The notes beneath the pieces were generated by a model that made no database searches, was not told the DNA's origin, and worked only from the letters and a program-made list of their open reading frames with translations. Positions 13,601 through 27,681 of a stretch of 64,000 nt of DNA are shown here, in pieces. The position numbers and the translations under genes are program-made. Positions within the stretch are counted from its first letter, which is position 1; each line of letters starts with the position of its first letter. This stretch comes from Malurus cyaneus samueli (Eukaryota > Chordata > Aves > Passeriformes > Maluridae), in contig CM019220.1 of the NCBI GenBank assembly GCA_009741485.1, forward strand, positions 28,200,129 through 28,264,128, given 5' to 3'.

Positions 13601-16600
13601 AAAATTGATCAGATCTCTAAATCCTGCAGAGTTTGTCCTCAATCCTACAGAGATGTACAGTCAGGAAAACCTGGTGCTCAGGTGAAGCCCGTGACAGTTA
13701 ACAAAGCTCTTCAAACTTTTTTTAAAGTATGGTTTTATAAGTACCAATTTCACATGAGATTGAAAATTTGGCACTCTGCTTGAAGACTTAATTCTATATT
13801 CAAAAGCATTTAGCAATAAACTAAGTATTACTCTTCCCTTTCAAAACATTGGTGACTAATTAATGCTCACAGTTTGGATTCAGCCAGCAGGGAAATGAAC
13901 ACAGCTAAATGCAATCTTTCAAATTAACAGGCTATCTCTATAAACTATAAAATTATTCTTTAAACAGAACTACTGTTTTATTACTACTGGGATCCTAGGT
14001 TCATTATGTTCTCATAATGCTCTCAAACATATCTATTAATCTGCATAATTACAACTGGCAAGAATTAATTTCAAACAGATGCAATAAGTTGCTTATTCAT
14101 TCTTGATTTCACCAACAATTTTCACTACAGATATTTATATTTCAAAGAACATTTCCAATGCATAATAAAAACTATGTCTTATTCCTAACATCACAAGTGT
14201 AGTTGCTAACATGAATACCAAATATAACTTAAAAATCAAATGAACCAAGTCCCTAAATCCCAAACCCCACAAAATTCAAAGTTTCCACTGAATTGAAACA
14301 AAAGTCTTAGTTTTTTTCTCTTTTCATCTACAAGCAAATAACGAGCCTTAAAATTCTCTAATCTTAGAGGTTCAAGTTTTCATAGATTTCTTCTCAAACT
14401 TCCAGGTATTCATTTCCCACCTGCACATACCCCAGTGTAGCATCCATTAAGGACAAAGCAAAGCCTCCTTTACCCTCACAGCAAGAGATATGATTGTAAA
14501 TTCTGCTACCTATGACAACAAACTGAGTTCTGCTATCTTTACAAAGAATTTTCATAGTTCTTAGCTGGGAAAAGATGCCTTTTTCAGGGTAGGGGCACAG
14601 TGCTCCCAGTCCTGAACTCAGTTTAGCCAAGCCAAAGTTAGAAAGAGCCAGAGGGAAAAGCAAAAAGCCTGGCAGCACCCGAGGTCTGTCCTTTTCATGT
14701 GAACTGCCAAATATTTTGTGTCCAAACTCTATTGAAACATATTATTTACCAACTTCCTCCTCAAACCAATAACACCAGAACACTAATTTTGCTACAACGT
14801 TGTCCTCCCTTGCCACCTCTACCAAAATACATTTATATAGGTATTACACAGTAAACTATATATTTACACTTCCATCATTCTAAACACTCCAGACAAAATA
14901 ATTTCTGCCTTTGCATTCTTTCTACTTTACCCTGTGGGCTAAGAACAGCCCCTGGCACTTTATATGATGGCTTTTTCTAGAGGCAAACTGAGTTAGTTCC
15001 TGTTATTGGTGATTTTTCTGTGATGTGAACAGTGGTTGGGAGTTAAGCAAGATCTGATAATGAGAATATTTTTTTTCAGTGTAATCTATTTGCCTAGTTA
15101 TTATTTCAGCCTGTCAGTTTGCATTGAAGAGAAAATATAAGGAAATAGGAGACATTGAAACAATGAACCAAATAATGGGGTTGGGGAAAGAAGTCAGAGC
15201 TGAAAAATGAACATCTAATTACTGACTGCAAAGGATAAAGCAGGGATTATTTTTCTTTTCCTCCCTCCCCCTTTATTTTGGTTCATGACTTAAGAAAAAA
15301 GAAATCAAGGAGATATTAGGTACTGTATCTGTATAACAGGGATAAGTTAATCATTCAATTAATCCTTACCAGCACCTGCAAATAGTTTAATGATTTGATA
15401 AAACAATAATAGAGTTTCTAGAGCATTTTCCATAACAGCTTCAGAAGTAGCTCATAAATATTGAAAAGCCTTACATTTACATTAATTGCTAGGAAAAGTA
15501 AATAAAAGATTCATTTTGTGTCAGACCATTTAGTGTCTTCACCTCCTCTATCAACACTGACAGGAAATAGAAAGTCCAGATGTTTCTCTTGTTGCCCACC
15601 CTGATCCCCCAAGCTATTGCTGCAGTCTGTCATTCAACCCTTGTTCTTACAAAATAGATAAAATTAGCTAAGTTTAACCATGAACCAAGTTGAAAGCAAA
15701 GGCTATTCAAGTCCTTTTAATTTTCCCCCGACTCTTCAGTGTACATAACTTTTGCTATTTATTACATTCTGTTACAAATTTTGAAGGATTTCTGTGCCTT
15801 AGGTGTTGCTACTGCCTCAGTTTTACAGTTCCTCATATTTGTTCCTCCCTGCCCAAGCAAAACAGCCATGTATTCATTTAAATATCTATATATTTAATAC
15901 TTCAGTATTTAATTATTCTCATCCATTTAGCAGCCTTCTTGAAAAACACCCTTGTTCATGCTTTGCCTTTGTACTCCAGGACCACAGAATATAATTTACA
16001 GCGCTTTCTTGATAGTAAATGTAATTTTGTTGTTGAATAGATTTAGGACTATTGTTATTCTGCTACAGAAAACACGGCATGTCAGGGAAACCATGCATTA
16101 CATTTGTAAAGTGCTTTAACAATGATTCACTAACAACTTCATGTGTCTTTGTTAGAAAAACAATAAATATGCATTTCATGTACTCCAAATCACTTCTCTC
16201 CCTTTCCCTTCTTCCCCAGACTTTCCAAGGTCACAGATGTAGCTGTAACAAGCTACATGGTACCAGCAAAGGTTTATTTCACACCTCCTACAAAGCAATC
16301 AGCTCCAGCTCCCCCAGAAAAATCATTCTGTTCCATGCAAAATGAACTGAGGTCAGAGGGAAGACAACACCTCCACTAGAATAAATAAATCATTACTCTT
16401 ACTGGGTTTCTCTTTACTGGAGACAAAAGTCCAAAGCTATCCAGCACATTCTTTGGATGTTTTACCAGGACGGCTTCCCAGTTGTCACTCACAGAACAAC
16501 ATGGCTCTCCAGAGACATTACAGAAGGTAAATTGTTTAATAATTTATCAGCTGCTGTTGATATGAAGCACTTCAGCATACTGAGTCTCGTTATTACCCCT

Positions 16601-18593
16601 CATTATTGAGAAGATTTTATCTGCTCTCAAACTGGGACGACTGCCTTGCCAAGTCTTCATCTGCCATCACCACCACGATGAAGTTAACTAAACATGATCA
16701 CCTCACTCTTGAAGATCACCTTAATTGAGAGCTGAACAAATGCTTGCAATTTAAAAACTGAGCTGCCAAAGACACAGACCAAGAGGGAGATGGGCTATTT
16801 GGTTAGTCTTAGAGGGAATAAGACAACCCCTCTCCTACAGTGAGCTAAGGAAGCTCACTCCTTAAATTAACAAGCTGGCAGGGGACCCCAAAATTGCTGG
16901 AATATTCTCTTGAAACTTGAGTCTCAGCAGAGGAATCCACTAGGGAATAACCACAGGGCACCCTGCACCAGCATTAATTAAGTACAACAGGCAACACATG
17001 CATAGAGATTATACTTGCAGCAAACAATAGACATGAATTTCCCATCAGCTCCTCGTGATATCATCAAATCTATCTTCCCTGCAAGCTACAAAATGCCTTT
17101 TAAAATGAGTTGACAGCAAGATCTGAAAGAGCCACTCATCTTTCAACTGTGTCTGGGACTGCACAATTCCAACTTTTATCTGGCTGTATAAAAGGGACTG
17201 ATCTTTGCTGTATTTACAGATTACTGTTCATTAGCACTATCATTTTTGTTATCAAAGTAAAGTTTGTTCCTCTCTGTGTGTAAATTGCCAAAAGGCCTTT
17301 GAGGCTTTAATTGATTAGGCAGATGGCTTTCAAGTTATTACATATAGAACTTTATTTATTTATACTAAATATATCTCTTTTTTTTTTAAGCCAGGTATTA
17401 AGACACCAAATAAATTGCTTATTTTGAGTACAAAATTTCTCATGGCACTTCAACAAATGCCATTCTAGTTATTGCACAAACAGCCCAGACACCTGAGATA
17501 TCCACATCTGCCTTGACCTTACACTCTATGAATAAGCAGCACATCCAGCAAAGCAGAACTTCATGGAGTTGTTGCCATGCCTTTAATCTGACTTTTCCTG
17601 TGCCCTAGTGTTGTACACAAAAGGAAACAAAGATCTAAGTAAAGAAACTGCAACACTTTAGGCTTATGATCCCATCTTTGGAAGTAAGAATCATCATGAG
17701 GTGATGGTTCTATAAGAATAATTACAAGTGTTTTATTTGGTCAGATTTAAACATACATTTTCAAAATTTCATATAAATGAACAATAACAGCACAATTTGA
17801 TACCAAATCTAAGTAAACACTGCTATAAAAATTTTAGTTAAAAAGGAGGTATTTAAGAAAGCAACCCTCTAGTTAGAGAAACAATCATTCTTCTGTATGT
17901 ATCTTCCCCACTATTCCAGCAGCAAGTTACTGTCACTGCCTAATTAAGAATATGATTTGAATTCTACTCAGTGTAAGAATATATTTAAGACAAGAAAGAA
18001 GATCTGTTTTCTGGCTAACTTAATAAATTGAAAGACTACCAAAACAGAGCTTCATATTTACCTCAGATTTTCAAAAATTAGATTGCTGATAAGCTGTTTC
18101 TTCTAGAAAGATTAAAACAGTCCTTTCTGCCTTAAAGTATGTGAAATGACTGTCATGTGATAGAACTTTATTTTTAAGTTTTAGTTTTAAGCACTGCAGA
18201 CTCTCTAATAACAAATCTTTGCCAGAGTGGACTTAGATTAAAGAGTTTCTCCCCACCCAGGTATAAAGCATGGATTTACCCTGCACAGTAATTCCCACAG
18301 CAAAGCCATGTGCATTCAAAGCTATGAATCCTAATCTGAGAACAGCAAAGGCTCTCCTAAACCAATCATAACAGTGAAGAGTTACAAAAACACTTCTGGG
18401 CTCACACAAAGAGGATCTGGTTAGTTTTACATATTGTCATTATCAATGCTTTCTGAAGAGTTTTGCAAAATAAGCCTTAACCCTTTAATTCCAGAACCGC
18501 TCAGGAATGGAATATTTCTATGATAATAATCATAACTTTTAAGTGGGGAAACTGAAATACAGGACTGCAGTTTGGACATCACTTTACATGCAG

Positions 18594-18826
18594 TCTAATG
18601 GAAACACAGAAAAGTGTTTTCCAGCAGAGGTGGAATTTTTCTACTCAATATTAGGAAAAGTAAAACAGAACCCAAAAGCAACAGCCCAAAGTAAAATGAC
18701 AGAGACCAAATCAATGCTAGTCTGTGCCAGACTGAGAACTCGAATGTCTTCAAAATACATCACCAGCCTTCTGATCACCATTTTTGCTCTTCACTACCAG
18801 CAAGAACATGTAGAAGTGAGTTATAG
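18594..18826 (+). other. candidate exon, unproven
   Basis: This 233-base segment is open in one frame and bounded by possible splice sites: a CAG acceptor at 18591-18593 and a strong GTAAGTG donor starting at 18827. A second donor-like GTGAGT lies just upstream, at about 18816. The predicted peptide is hydrophilic (N-G-N-T-E-K near its start, ending V-E-V-S-Y). It matches no domain I recognise. The polypyrimidine tract before the acceptor is mediocre. It may equally be a chance pseudo-exon; in 64 kb several are expected. Start phase is 0 and end phase 2. Confidence 0.13.
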
Positions 18827-20065
18827 GTAAGTGACAACATTGACTTAAGTGCAACACTCCTCAGTCCATCAAGAACTGCACACCCATCTTTTATCAGTGA
18901 TGTCACAAAGCCACAGTAAGAGTGGCTCACAACCAGTCACAGCAAATCAACCTGAAAACCCTCCTGTGCTTCTGTCGACAGACAGAGAATCCTGCCAACA
19001 CTGAAGCAGCATTCAGCTACATTGGTTTATTCCCCTTCTTTCCAGTGCATAATGGTCCTTCTTTTAAATCTTTCTTACTTCTGCTCCTTCATGGAAATTC
19101 AGTGCATTACATCATCAACCCTTCCTCAATCCATTTTCTGTTCCAGAAAATGAATGACCAAACAACCATTCTTTCCAATAGCTTTCAACTGCCCAACTCA
19201 AACCCTCTAGCTGAGAATTTCATCTTCATTTCACTTGTTCTTTGGCCTAAAAAATACTGCTGCTCCAATAAATGGGAAGTCCATGCATTTGAATGTGTAA
19301 CATGATTATGGAGCTATCAACCAATGCTTAGAAAGTGATTGAAAGAAACAAAAAAAATAGAGCCTTGAAAAGCTGTGCCTCTATTTCCCCGCCTCCTAAC
19401 TTCCCACTACAAGTATTTTGCTTTCTAGTCAGATTTTACAGTCATACAAGATACACTGTTGGAAAGTATGAAGAACTAAGTACTTTACCACACTAATTTA
19501 TTTTTTTTTTTAATTTTAAAATGTAAATATTCAAGACTGTCTCTTCAATATGAACAGGAGATTATTCAATACCTCTGCACTTCAGCATTCAAGAAACTAT
19601 CTCAGGACAGTCAGCCTCTGAATATCATCTGATATTTTAAGAACTGAGGTTTTTCACTATGCATTAGTGTAACTGCTCAGCCCCTGGGTTTGCTGCTAAA
19701 TAAATACTCCTGCCCATTAAAATTATTTCATCACTATCGATCCTCAACTTGTGTTTCTCAGACTGTTATATTTTAGTACATTTCAAGTGTGAGTTTTGAA
19801 AACACAAGTCAGTACAGATGTGTTTAAACCACTTGAAAATGTTCAAGAAAGTTGCCAAAGTTCACACTCCTTAAATGCCACCTAAAGCATTAATTAAAAT
19901 TCCTTTCCAGAGGGGTTGAAGAAGTCCTGATATACAATGGCACCTACCCCTAACTTGCTAAATGTAGAGGATGCATCACAACCTCTAAAATTTGATGCTG
20001 ACAGTGAAGTTACACAACAGCTCTATTGCCAAGGTAAAATGTGCAAATTGGTGAAGTTCAGACTG

Positions 20066-20432
20066 GGTAAGCTGGATTGAAAAGTGGCTGAACAGCCGAG
20101 TTCAAAGAGCTGCTCTCAGCAGCACAAAGGCTATCAGTGGTGCAGCCAAGGGGTCAATACTGGGGCCAAGAAGGTTGTCCTTCACTAAAGACCTCAGTGA
20201 TGGTATCAAGCAGACCTCAGCCAGTTTGGAGATCTCAGATTAGGAATACTAGTTAATAGATCACAAGGTTGAGAAGGAGAAGTCGGCAGAGACTGTTCCA
20301 GAGAAAGGACACCCTCATGCATCAGCACATGACTGTCAAGTCCCAAAACTTGGATATATTCAAACCTTAACAGGACATAGCACTGAGCAACCTGCTCCAA
20401 GCAGAGTGGTTGGACTCAAGCAGCTCCACAAG
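20066..20432 (+). mobile_element. CR1 LINE fragment, 5'-truncated and internally deleted
   Basis: Two parts match the CR1 retrotransposon family in order. The first (about 20066-20185) carries the reverse-transcriptase-region wording G-TAAGCTGGATTGAAAAGTGG, then GGCTGAACAGCCGAG, then AGTGGTGCAGCCAAGGGGTC and AATACTGGGGCCA. The last (about 20350-20420) carries the 3' end: GGATATATTCAAA, then ACTGAGCAACCTGCTCCAAG and GTGGTTGGACT. In intact CR1 these blocks lie roughly a kilobase apart. Here they are separated by only about 160 bases, so most of the element between them is missing. The frame is broken and there is no functional reverse transcriptase. The copy is old and diverged, and its 3' octamer repeats are not visible. 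Confidence 0.86.
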
Positions 20433-23400
20433 TGCCTCAAAACCACAACCACTCCCATTATTACAGCTGCCTTCCGATTTCAGACAGAAACTGTGGACAA
20501 CAGTACCTTTTTTATTACAGTCCAAAGAGACAAAAAACCATAGATTTTCTGTCTATCACAGAAGGAGGACCAGAACCAGACTACTTGTCACATCTTGTCT
20601 GATATAACAGATCTTCAAATTTAGCAATGTGATCAAACACTTAAATCAGTATATTATGGGCCAGTGAGGTTACCTCTCTTCTGTACGCATTTTAGAGAAT
20701 GTAAATAGGAAAACCTTCCACTACTTAACCATTTTTTCAGAGTCAAGTATATTATGAACAATTTTGGGGGTTTTTTTTTGAGAAACCAATTGCACCTGGT
20801 CTTGGGGGGGTTTTGTTTTATTTTTTCCTGTTCCTTGCTCCTAGGGCCCCCTTAGGGAGTTTTCTTTGCTAAGAATCCCTGAGGCATATAACCTTGTCAA
20901 GCTGTGTCTGCACCTCTCCCTCCTCAAAGGGTCACACAGCTTGTTCTCAGTTCTTTGTTCAGCCTCCTGCACACAAGATACCACCTGCACAAAGACGGAG
21001 CAACCTTCTTCCCCAAACACACAAAAGAAATTTAAATATCCAGGAGAGATGCTTTCCTTGAGAGAACACCCATTGTTTTATGGCAGCCAAGATTGTTGTA
21101 ACAGCAGTGACTGACAACTGCGCAAGGCACAGACATGAATTTGATTCATAACCTATAATTTTACTCATTCTGGTTTGTTGATTTGGCAGTGTCTTGTCAG
21201 CTCAAATTACCTGGGCCACATCTGCAAATCATCTTTTCTCCTCTCTCTCTGTCTTTTTTTTTCTCACAGCCCTAATCACAGATGACTTCTTGTACATTGA
21301 CTATCTACCAATGCTAGTGGAACTTATCTTAATCATTCTGCAAAGCTGAGATGCCCTGGTCTGTGTCCATGTCCATGCATAAACTCCAGGAAGAACAAGA
21401 GCTGAACCCATATTGCCTCTCTCAAAAACATATATTAGGGAAAACACAGACTTCTGATCCATTAAATGTGCATATAAATAAGACAAAACAGACTAATGAG
21501 ATTAGGTAACGAAATTCTCATAAAAACAGAACATTATGACTAAATTTCGTGCCCTAATCAAGGTTCCATTCTGAGCTTATATGATATATCCATCTTACAG
21601 TAAATTAATTGCTTGAACAATGTGAATATTTTTGATGCACTCTACAGTAGGGGTACAAGAGGCAGACTTGAAAGTCAGCAATGACTTTTGAGAACTGTAA
21701 GCTTAAAGAACCGACTGCCTCTGCTCTACCCCTAAATTTCTCAGCCATCTCATCTTCCCTCCCAATGCTGCACCTTTTTAAGCCCCTCATTTCCTATCTC
21801 AGGGGTGAGATGCACAAACACAAGATTGATGCTCATCCAAGAATATTTCCATAGTTCTAACAGTTATTCAAATTATTACAAAGTGACAAGTGTTTCAAAC
21901 AAAAATGGGTGAAAATGAAATTTTGCGCCATCACACAAACTTTTTTATGTTTCTACTTGGATTTGACCAGAAATACACCTTCCCTTTGCTTATTTCTGCT
22001 GCCCTCTGTGCATGCAAGTCCTGAAATTCAGACAAGTTGTGCCTCTGACAGGAAGAATAAACTTGCACAACTACTCAGGGCTGTGTTTCCCTGGAGGAAG
22101 CAGTTTGATGCAATTTGTCAAAAGCCAAAAGAGCACTTTAATGAACAATTTACTTCAAATGACTGCAGCTTTTGCCAAATAAAGGAACCCAGACAAAAGA
22201 TTAAAAATGGTTCTACCCATGCCAATATAAATCTCAATGATTAATTAAAAAAATATAACCTTTGCTATCTCCCCTTTTTAGTTAAAAGCAATACAAGTAA
22301 TTAATCCTTTAGTTTCTGTGATTTGCTGAATCTGATGTTCAATCAAAGCACTTGGGGAAATTTCAATAGGCATTGTTAAAAGTACACATACACATTTTGA
22401 GCTTAAGTCTCCAAAGCCAGATATTTCCTCTTTAGTCAGAGCTTAAAAAAAGTCACTGAAAACTTCTCTGAAATTCCACATATTAAAAAACCCCACCAGA
22501 AACACCACACCCTAACTTGGTCCCAGGCGAGCTCATGCTCTCACCCTGCAATAGGCTCATGTTCAATACTTCACTACAATACAGTATTACAAGTATAGCT
22601 GGACAATGCACAATGAGTAAAATTAACTGCACAACATGAACTTAATGTCAAGAAAGCTCAAACTGTTCATTTTTGAGGTCTTTGCCTCCTTTGTTGAAAT
22701 GATGAGAATGAAAATATTATTCAGTGGCAAATACAGAGAATTTAGAACAGGAGCATTTCATTGGACCACAGAGAATATTTGGTAGTTCAAGGTAGAGAAG
22801 GAAACAAATAAAGCTAAACACAAGACACAGTTAGCCACAACATTGGATTATTGTTCCCACACACACCCTCCCATGCAACCCCAACCTTCAATCTCCAATT
22901 TGAATCACCCTTTGGACTATTCAGGCATATTCATCTACAAACAAAGAAAAGAGAATTCGCAGCAGCATGCTACTTCCTTTAAAGGTTCCAAATACAATTT
23001 TCAGCACTCCTACTCCTGGTAAGCAGTTATCTGCTGGAGCAGCCCTGCTGCTGATGTTTACACTTGCCCAGGACTGGCAAGTCTTTGACATCAGCTGCTC
23101 TTTGGTAATGCCAAAACTTTGAATTTCCTTGAATTTTGTCTTCACCTAATCCAATACCCGCCTAGCATTTAATGAAGAGAATACTTCCCTAACATCATTT
23201 GCTGCATGGGGAGATGAGTTAGGCACGTAATTAATTCTCACTTTTACCCACAAATTTATTTCCAGATGTTCCCAATATTGCTGTGCAGCAGGCAGAATGC
23301 ACATGGCACTGTGCCAAAAAATACATGAATTGTGAGACTGGAATGTCATTTTTGTTGACTAGCGTTGCTTTTCCATAAAACTCAAGAAGTTCCAGTGGGA

Positions 23401-26400
23401 TGGTGAATTAATTTGAAGAAAAGGTTTAAGTTTTTTTCTTATGATGCTTATTACTGACTTCCCACCAGGACGCATGTCTTAAAAATCCCAAACATAACAT
23501 TCCTAGATGTGCCCAGAAAAAAAAAACTGCCTTCTAAAGGCACTAAGTCCAGCAAAACGCTGCTCAATCACATTTTATAAATCCCTATGCAAAGTATAAA
23601 GATATAATTTGGCCTCAGGCATACAGGAAATCATTGCCCATATCAGCACAACCTCTGATGCTCAGTGCTCTGCCCATCTGTTCAAAGTACTGGATTAAAT
23701 TCCTCACATATTTGATGGTCACACAGTTACAAGGGGCCAGTTAACACTGTTGTTTTAAGTGAAAAATGCCAGTCAATATGTAATTAAATGCTAAAAAAAA
23801 ATAAATAAAGAAAAAAAAATCCGTGAATAAATCCTGTCTTGTCTGCCAGGAAGACCCTAAATGAAATAATCAAACAGCATCTATACAAGGAGGTTTGCCC
23901 AGCATTACACTCCATCTGATTATGTTACCAAATAGAGCCACTAACAAACATCAAATCCACACCACATAAGGACTTTCCAATCTCATATAAAGACCAATCT
24001 GTTGGTCTAAAAGCATCTCTGTAAACACACATAATGTAAAACACCCTAAATGCACAATACTTAAAGCAACAGAAAGCATCAGGTGATGAACCCTCCTTCA
24101 CAATCACTCACAGTTATAGAAAGAGATATTTACCATCTATTTCATAAGAATTTCCAGGTTATAGGCAACTTCCATGCTAGAGCAATGCTAAAAATCATCT
24201 AAGAGTTCACCTTCCATTTTGAGATAATGAGAATTAGCTGAAAACAAACAATCTCATAAAAATACACAATCACAGGAGACCTTCACAAAAGTCAGTTCCT
24301 CAAGTCAGTCTATTTATATCTTCAGATACACTCGAAAGAAGCATCTCAATTTGTATAATTCATGGAAAGCATTTGTTCCAAATTAATAAGTCATTGTCTA
24401 CAAGTTGTTTCCCAATAAAATCCAATATACCATGATACTTGACAGTTCAATCTTCCATCAAGAGAAAATAAACCAAACTAGTTTGTCAGAAAGCAACGCA
24501 GTCAGGACTACATGCAGTCCTCTAAAGATCCATGAAGGGATCACTAAAAAGCATCTCTTGCTAATAGGAGCAAAATAAAACACATTATCTATATTTCATG
24601 CACACAAAAATTTTTCTAGACCAATATTTCATATGGACTCCCATATTTCAACCTGAATGATAAGGCAGCTCTTACTACTTCAATATTATACTTTCATGTA
24701 TGATAGTTAAGAAAAATACTCAAATGTCACCGTTTATGTCACAGAACTGAAAGATATTTTTTGACCCACGCATTCAAATCAAGATGGGGTAAACATGGAA
24801 CTATTAACTGAATTAAGTTCAAAGTCCAGGAGAGGAAGGTCTGATGCTTCATTTCTCAGAGGAGATATGTGGAACACACACACTCAACCCCCCTACATTT
24901 ATTGTACAAAATATTAAGGACTTTTACTACCAAACTGAAACTCTAAGTTGTCCTTTCATCCTATCACAACAAGAATCACAATTTCCTCCAACAGATTCTC
25001 TCTTACTGGCTAAAGTCTATCCTTATTTTCACCCATTATTAGCCTTGCCAGAACTGTTTAATAGTTAGAAGATAAATCCTACAAACCTTACAAACTTTGA
25101 TTCAGTTCTGTAGACTGAATCAGAAACAATTGCTCAAAGCTCTTCAATGACAGGGTTTTCTTGAACTTCGAATCATAAATCACTGTATAACTTTTTCCTA
25201 AACTTATCTAGCATAACAAATAGCTACAAATTAAATCAAAACCATATGGTAGAGGCTAAAGGGCAGAGCGCAAGATGAATTTTATTATACAGAACCATAT
25301 GCTGCTCTTAACGTCCGTGATGACTTTCCCTTCCGCCATGGATGATGACTATAAATCAGCACTGCACTGTGAGAGCTCTGCTAAGCCCTAACACCAAATG
25401 ATCTTGAGCACATGAATTCAGTATTTTCCTCTATCCCATTGTCTCAAAGGATGCAGTATTATTTGTGTTACAGATCACAAGTGCCAGGTTTAATACTGCC
25501 AGTTCTTCAAACAGCAACAAAGGAAAATGGAATAACCCATTCCAAGGCCAGGGCACCTCAGAGTTCTCCACACAGACACTCTAACTACTCAGAATACTGG
25601 TCAAAACCTTTCACAGAATCAATGTTTCTGCACAAAAGGAGCTGAAAGCTTGGTATGCCATATACCTATAAACACAACAGCCAACATCCCAGAATAAACT
25701 GCTTTGATGTCTGGTAACCAGGTGAACTCTAAACAAAAAAAGGAGATTGGCCACAGCAGCCTGACACAACCTAAAGCAGCAGAGGCACGAGAGGAACAAA
25801 AATGAGCTAAATAGAGAAAAGGCACACGCTGAGCTGGGGAGGTTGATCTACTGCTGGGAATCAGACAAGTTATCCACAGCTCAGCCATTCCTTCCTTCCC
25901 ACCCAGACTACGACATTTGAACAACACCAACCCTTACGGAGCTACACAAAACCCTTTCCAATGCATTTCCATAAAAATGCTAAGAAGAAACAAATGCATA
26001 AAACTTACTGTTAAAACTGGTAATTTATGGTGAATTGATGCTTTCAAAGAAGTAGTCAAGCAATTTCTATTTTAGGAGTATTTAAAAATACATTGTATTT
26101 TCATTGCCAGTGCCACGGGGCACATCATATGAAAGATGTTAAAGAAAACTGCTCACAGCAAAGGTCATATCTCAAGGTAAAGCATTTGCACTGCATATGA
26201 AAAAAGCACTTTTCAAAAGGAAAAGCTGAAGGTTATTGCATTGCTCCCTCCTACCACAAACCTCTTTCGTGAAGCCAGAATAATTCATACTTTTTTCTTC
26301 ACTTTACCAGTTTTCACCACTGCCAGTGTTTTTCCAAAGTTAATTCCAGGTACTAAAAACATGAAAGTCAAAACCCTTACTGATTTTGGTGAGATCAAAG

Positions 26401-27088
26401 GGATCAATAACACTCTTTGATCTCAGCCTGCCTATTGTTTCCCATCTCTTTCCCTCAAGTGTAAATTTATTTTTTTTTTAGTTTGAGACACTGCTACAAA
26501 CAGCACCATGCTGCCTCCTTAGTACCATGCTTTATCCAGAAAGTACCTGAAAAATACCATTGCAAATAATGCCAAAGTATCATTTTAAGAAGAAAATGGA
26601 GCTACCTTGAGCAGATTATCTTCCTTCTTCTAAATTCAATTCCATCATTTCATCTTAATTAAAATAAAACACAAACTATTTCTCAAGGGAACATCTTTAG
26701 AAAAACAAAGGGATTCATATATTAGAGGGTTCCACTCCTGGCTAAACAATTATTAATTCAAATACTGACTTCAACACCTAATTTTGTAACAAAATACTAC
26801 CAAACACACTGTGAGGAGGGTGTACGAGTTCACCTTTCTGGCGTCTTAAAAACACTCTCAAATCTGCAAAAATATCACCAATGGACAGAAAGAGGAATAA
26901 AAACTTTTCATTTTGCATTTCCTGTAATTCCTGACTGTGGACCTGACCCAGTGTTGTACTTCAGGAGTACAGTAACCAATACCACTCACCATTTGGGATT
27001 CTCAGAGCCAGAGAGGATTAACACAGTTAAATGCATCTGACAGCTTAAGCTTCCCAGATCCTACAAAGACTAAAATCATCATTACTGG

Positions 27089-27111
27089 AAAAAAAACAAA
27101 AAACAAAAAAA
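27089..27111 (+). repeat. A-rich low complexity, (A)nC
   Basis: Runs of six to eight A are separated by single C residues. This is a simple low-complexity tract. Confidence 0.8.
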
Positions 27112-27615
27112 TGTAGCCCCCTAGAACTTTCCCATGACTCTCATAAAGTTTGAAAAAGACTCCCTGCCATGAACCAGCATCCAGCTTTCACAAAAATAGC
27201 AACGCTAGCAGTAATCAAACTGCATTTTACACTTATGTTAGAAGAGCTTATGATCTTATAACCCAGAGACTTTATATTTCGTTTTCATCTGCAAATGGGG
27301 ATAGTAATTACTGTCAAAAAAACCCCACCCACAATCAAATCTCTACCAATATCAGTGAATTAACAGATCATGGCCTCACATGAGGCTGTAAATAACAGCT
27401 TTATTTGCTTATTGCAATAAAGCAGAGAAGTAGACAAGCGTGATGGCAATGGTGTAAAGTGCCCTACTTAACAATATTTTATACTCCAAATTCATATTCA
27501 GATCAGGAAAGACCTGAAAAGTCAACACACCAGCTACCAGAAAGGAGATCACAAAAAATCTTGCTCCAGCCCTCCCAGCCAGACCTTTTGTGCTGAACCG
27601 TGAATTACCCTGCCG

Positions 27616-27681
27616 CAAACCAAAACAACAACAACAAAAAAAACCAAACCAAAAACAACAAAAAAAAACCCAACAAAAAAA
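27616..27681 (+). repeat. A/C-rich low-complexity tract
   Basis: About 66 bases are made almost only of A and C, including a short CAA microsatellite stretch and runs of up to nine A. It yields an artificial Asn/Lys-rich open frame on the + strand. Confidence 0.85.

Larger units (their letters stand above)
1..20065. other. AT-rich noncoding DNA, no gene identified
   Basis: I see no gene in this stretch apart from the low-confidence exon candidate listed separately at 18594-18826. The open frames are short, overlap on both strands and carry no recognisable domain. The longest, about 194 codons on the - strand at 1551-2135, is rich in Phe and Lys because it reads through homopolymer runs. Several A/T-rich patches hold TAATTA/ATTA-type homeodomain-like motifs, for example 5041-5100 and 17300-17345. 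These could be conserved noncoding elements, but conservation cannot be judged from one sequence. GC-richer patches near 7540-7960 and 10250-11120 also contain nothing recognisable. The stretch is compatible with an intron or with intergenic DNA. Confidence 0.7.

Noticed and set aside
13511..13644. A - strand segment with a strong acceptor (TCTCTGTAG) and strong donor (GTGAGTG)
   Set aside because: All three frames contain stops, so it is not coding. Without transcript data a noncoding exon cannot be supported.
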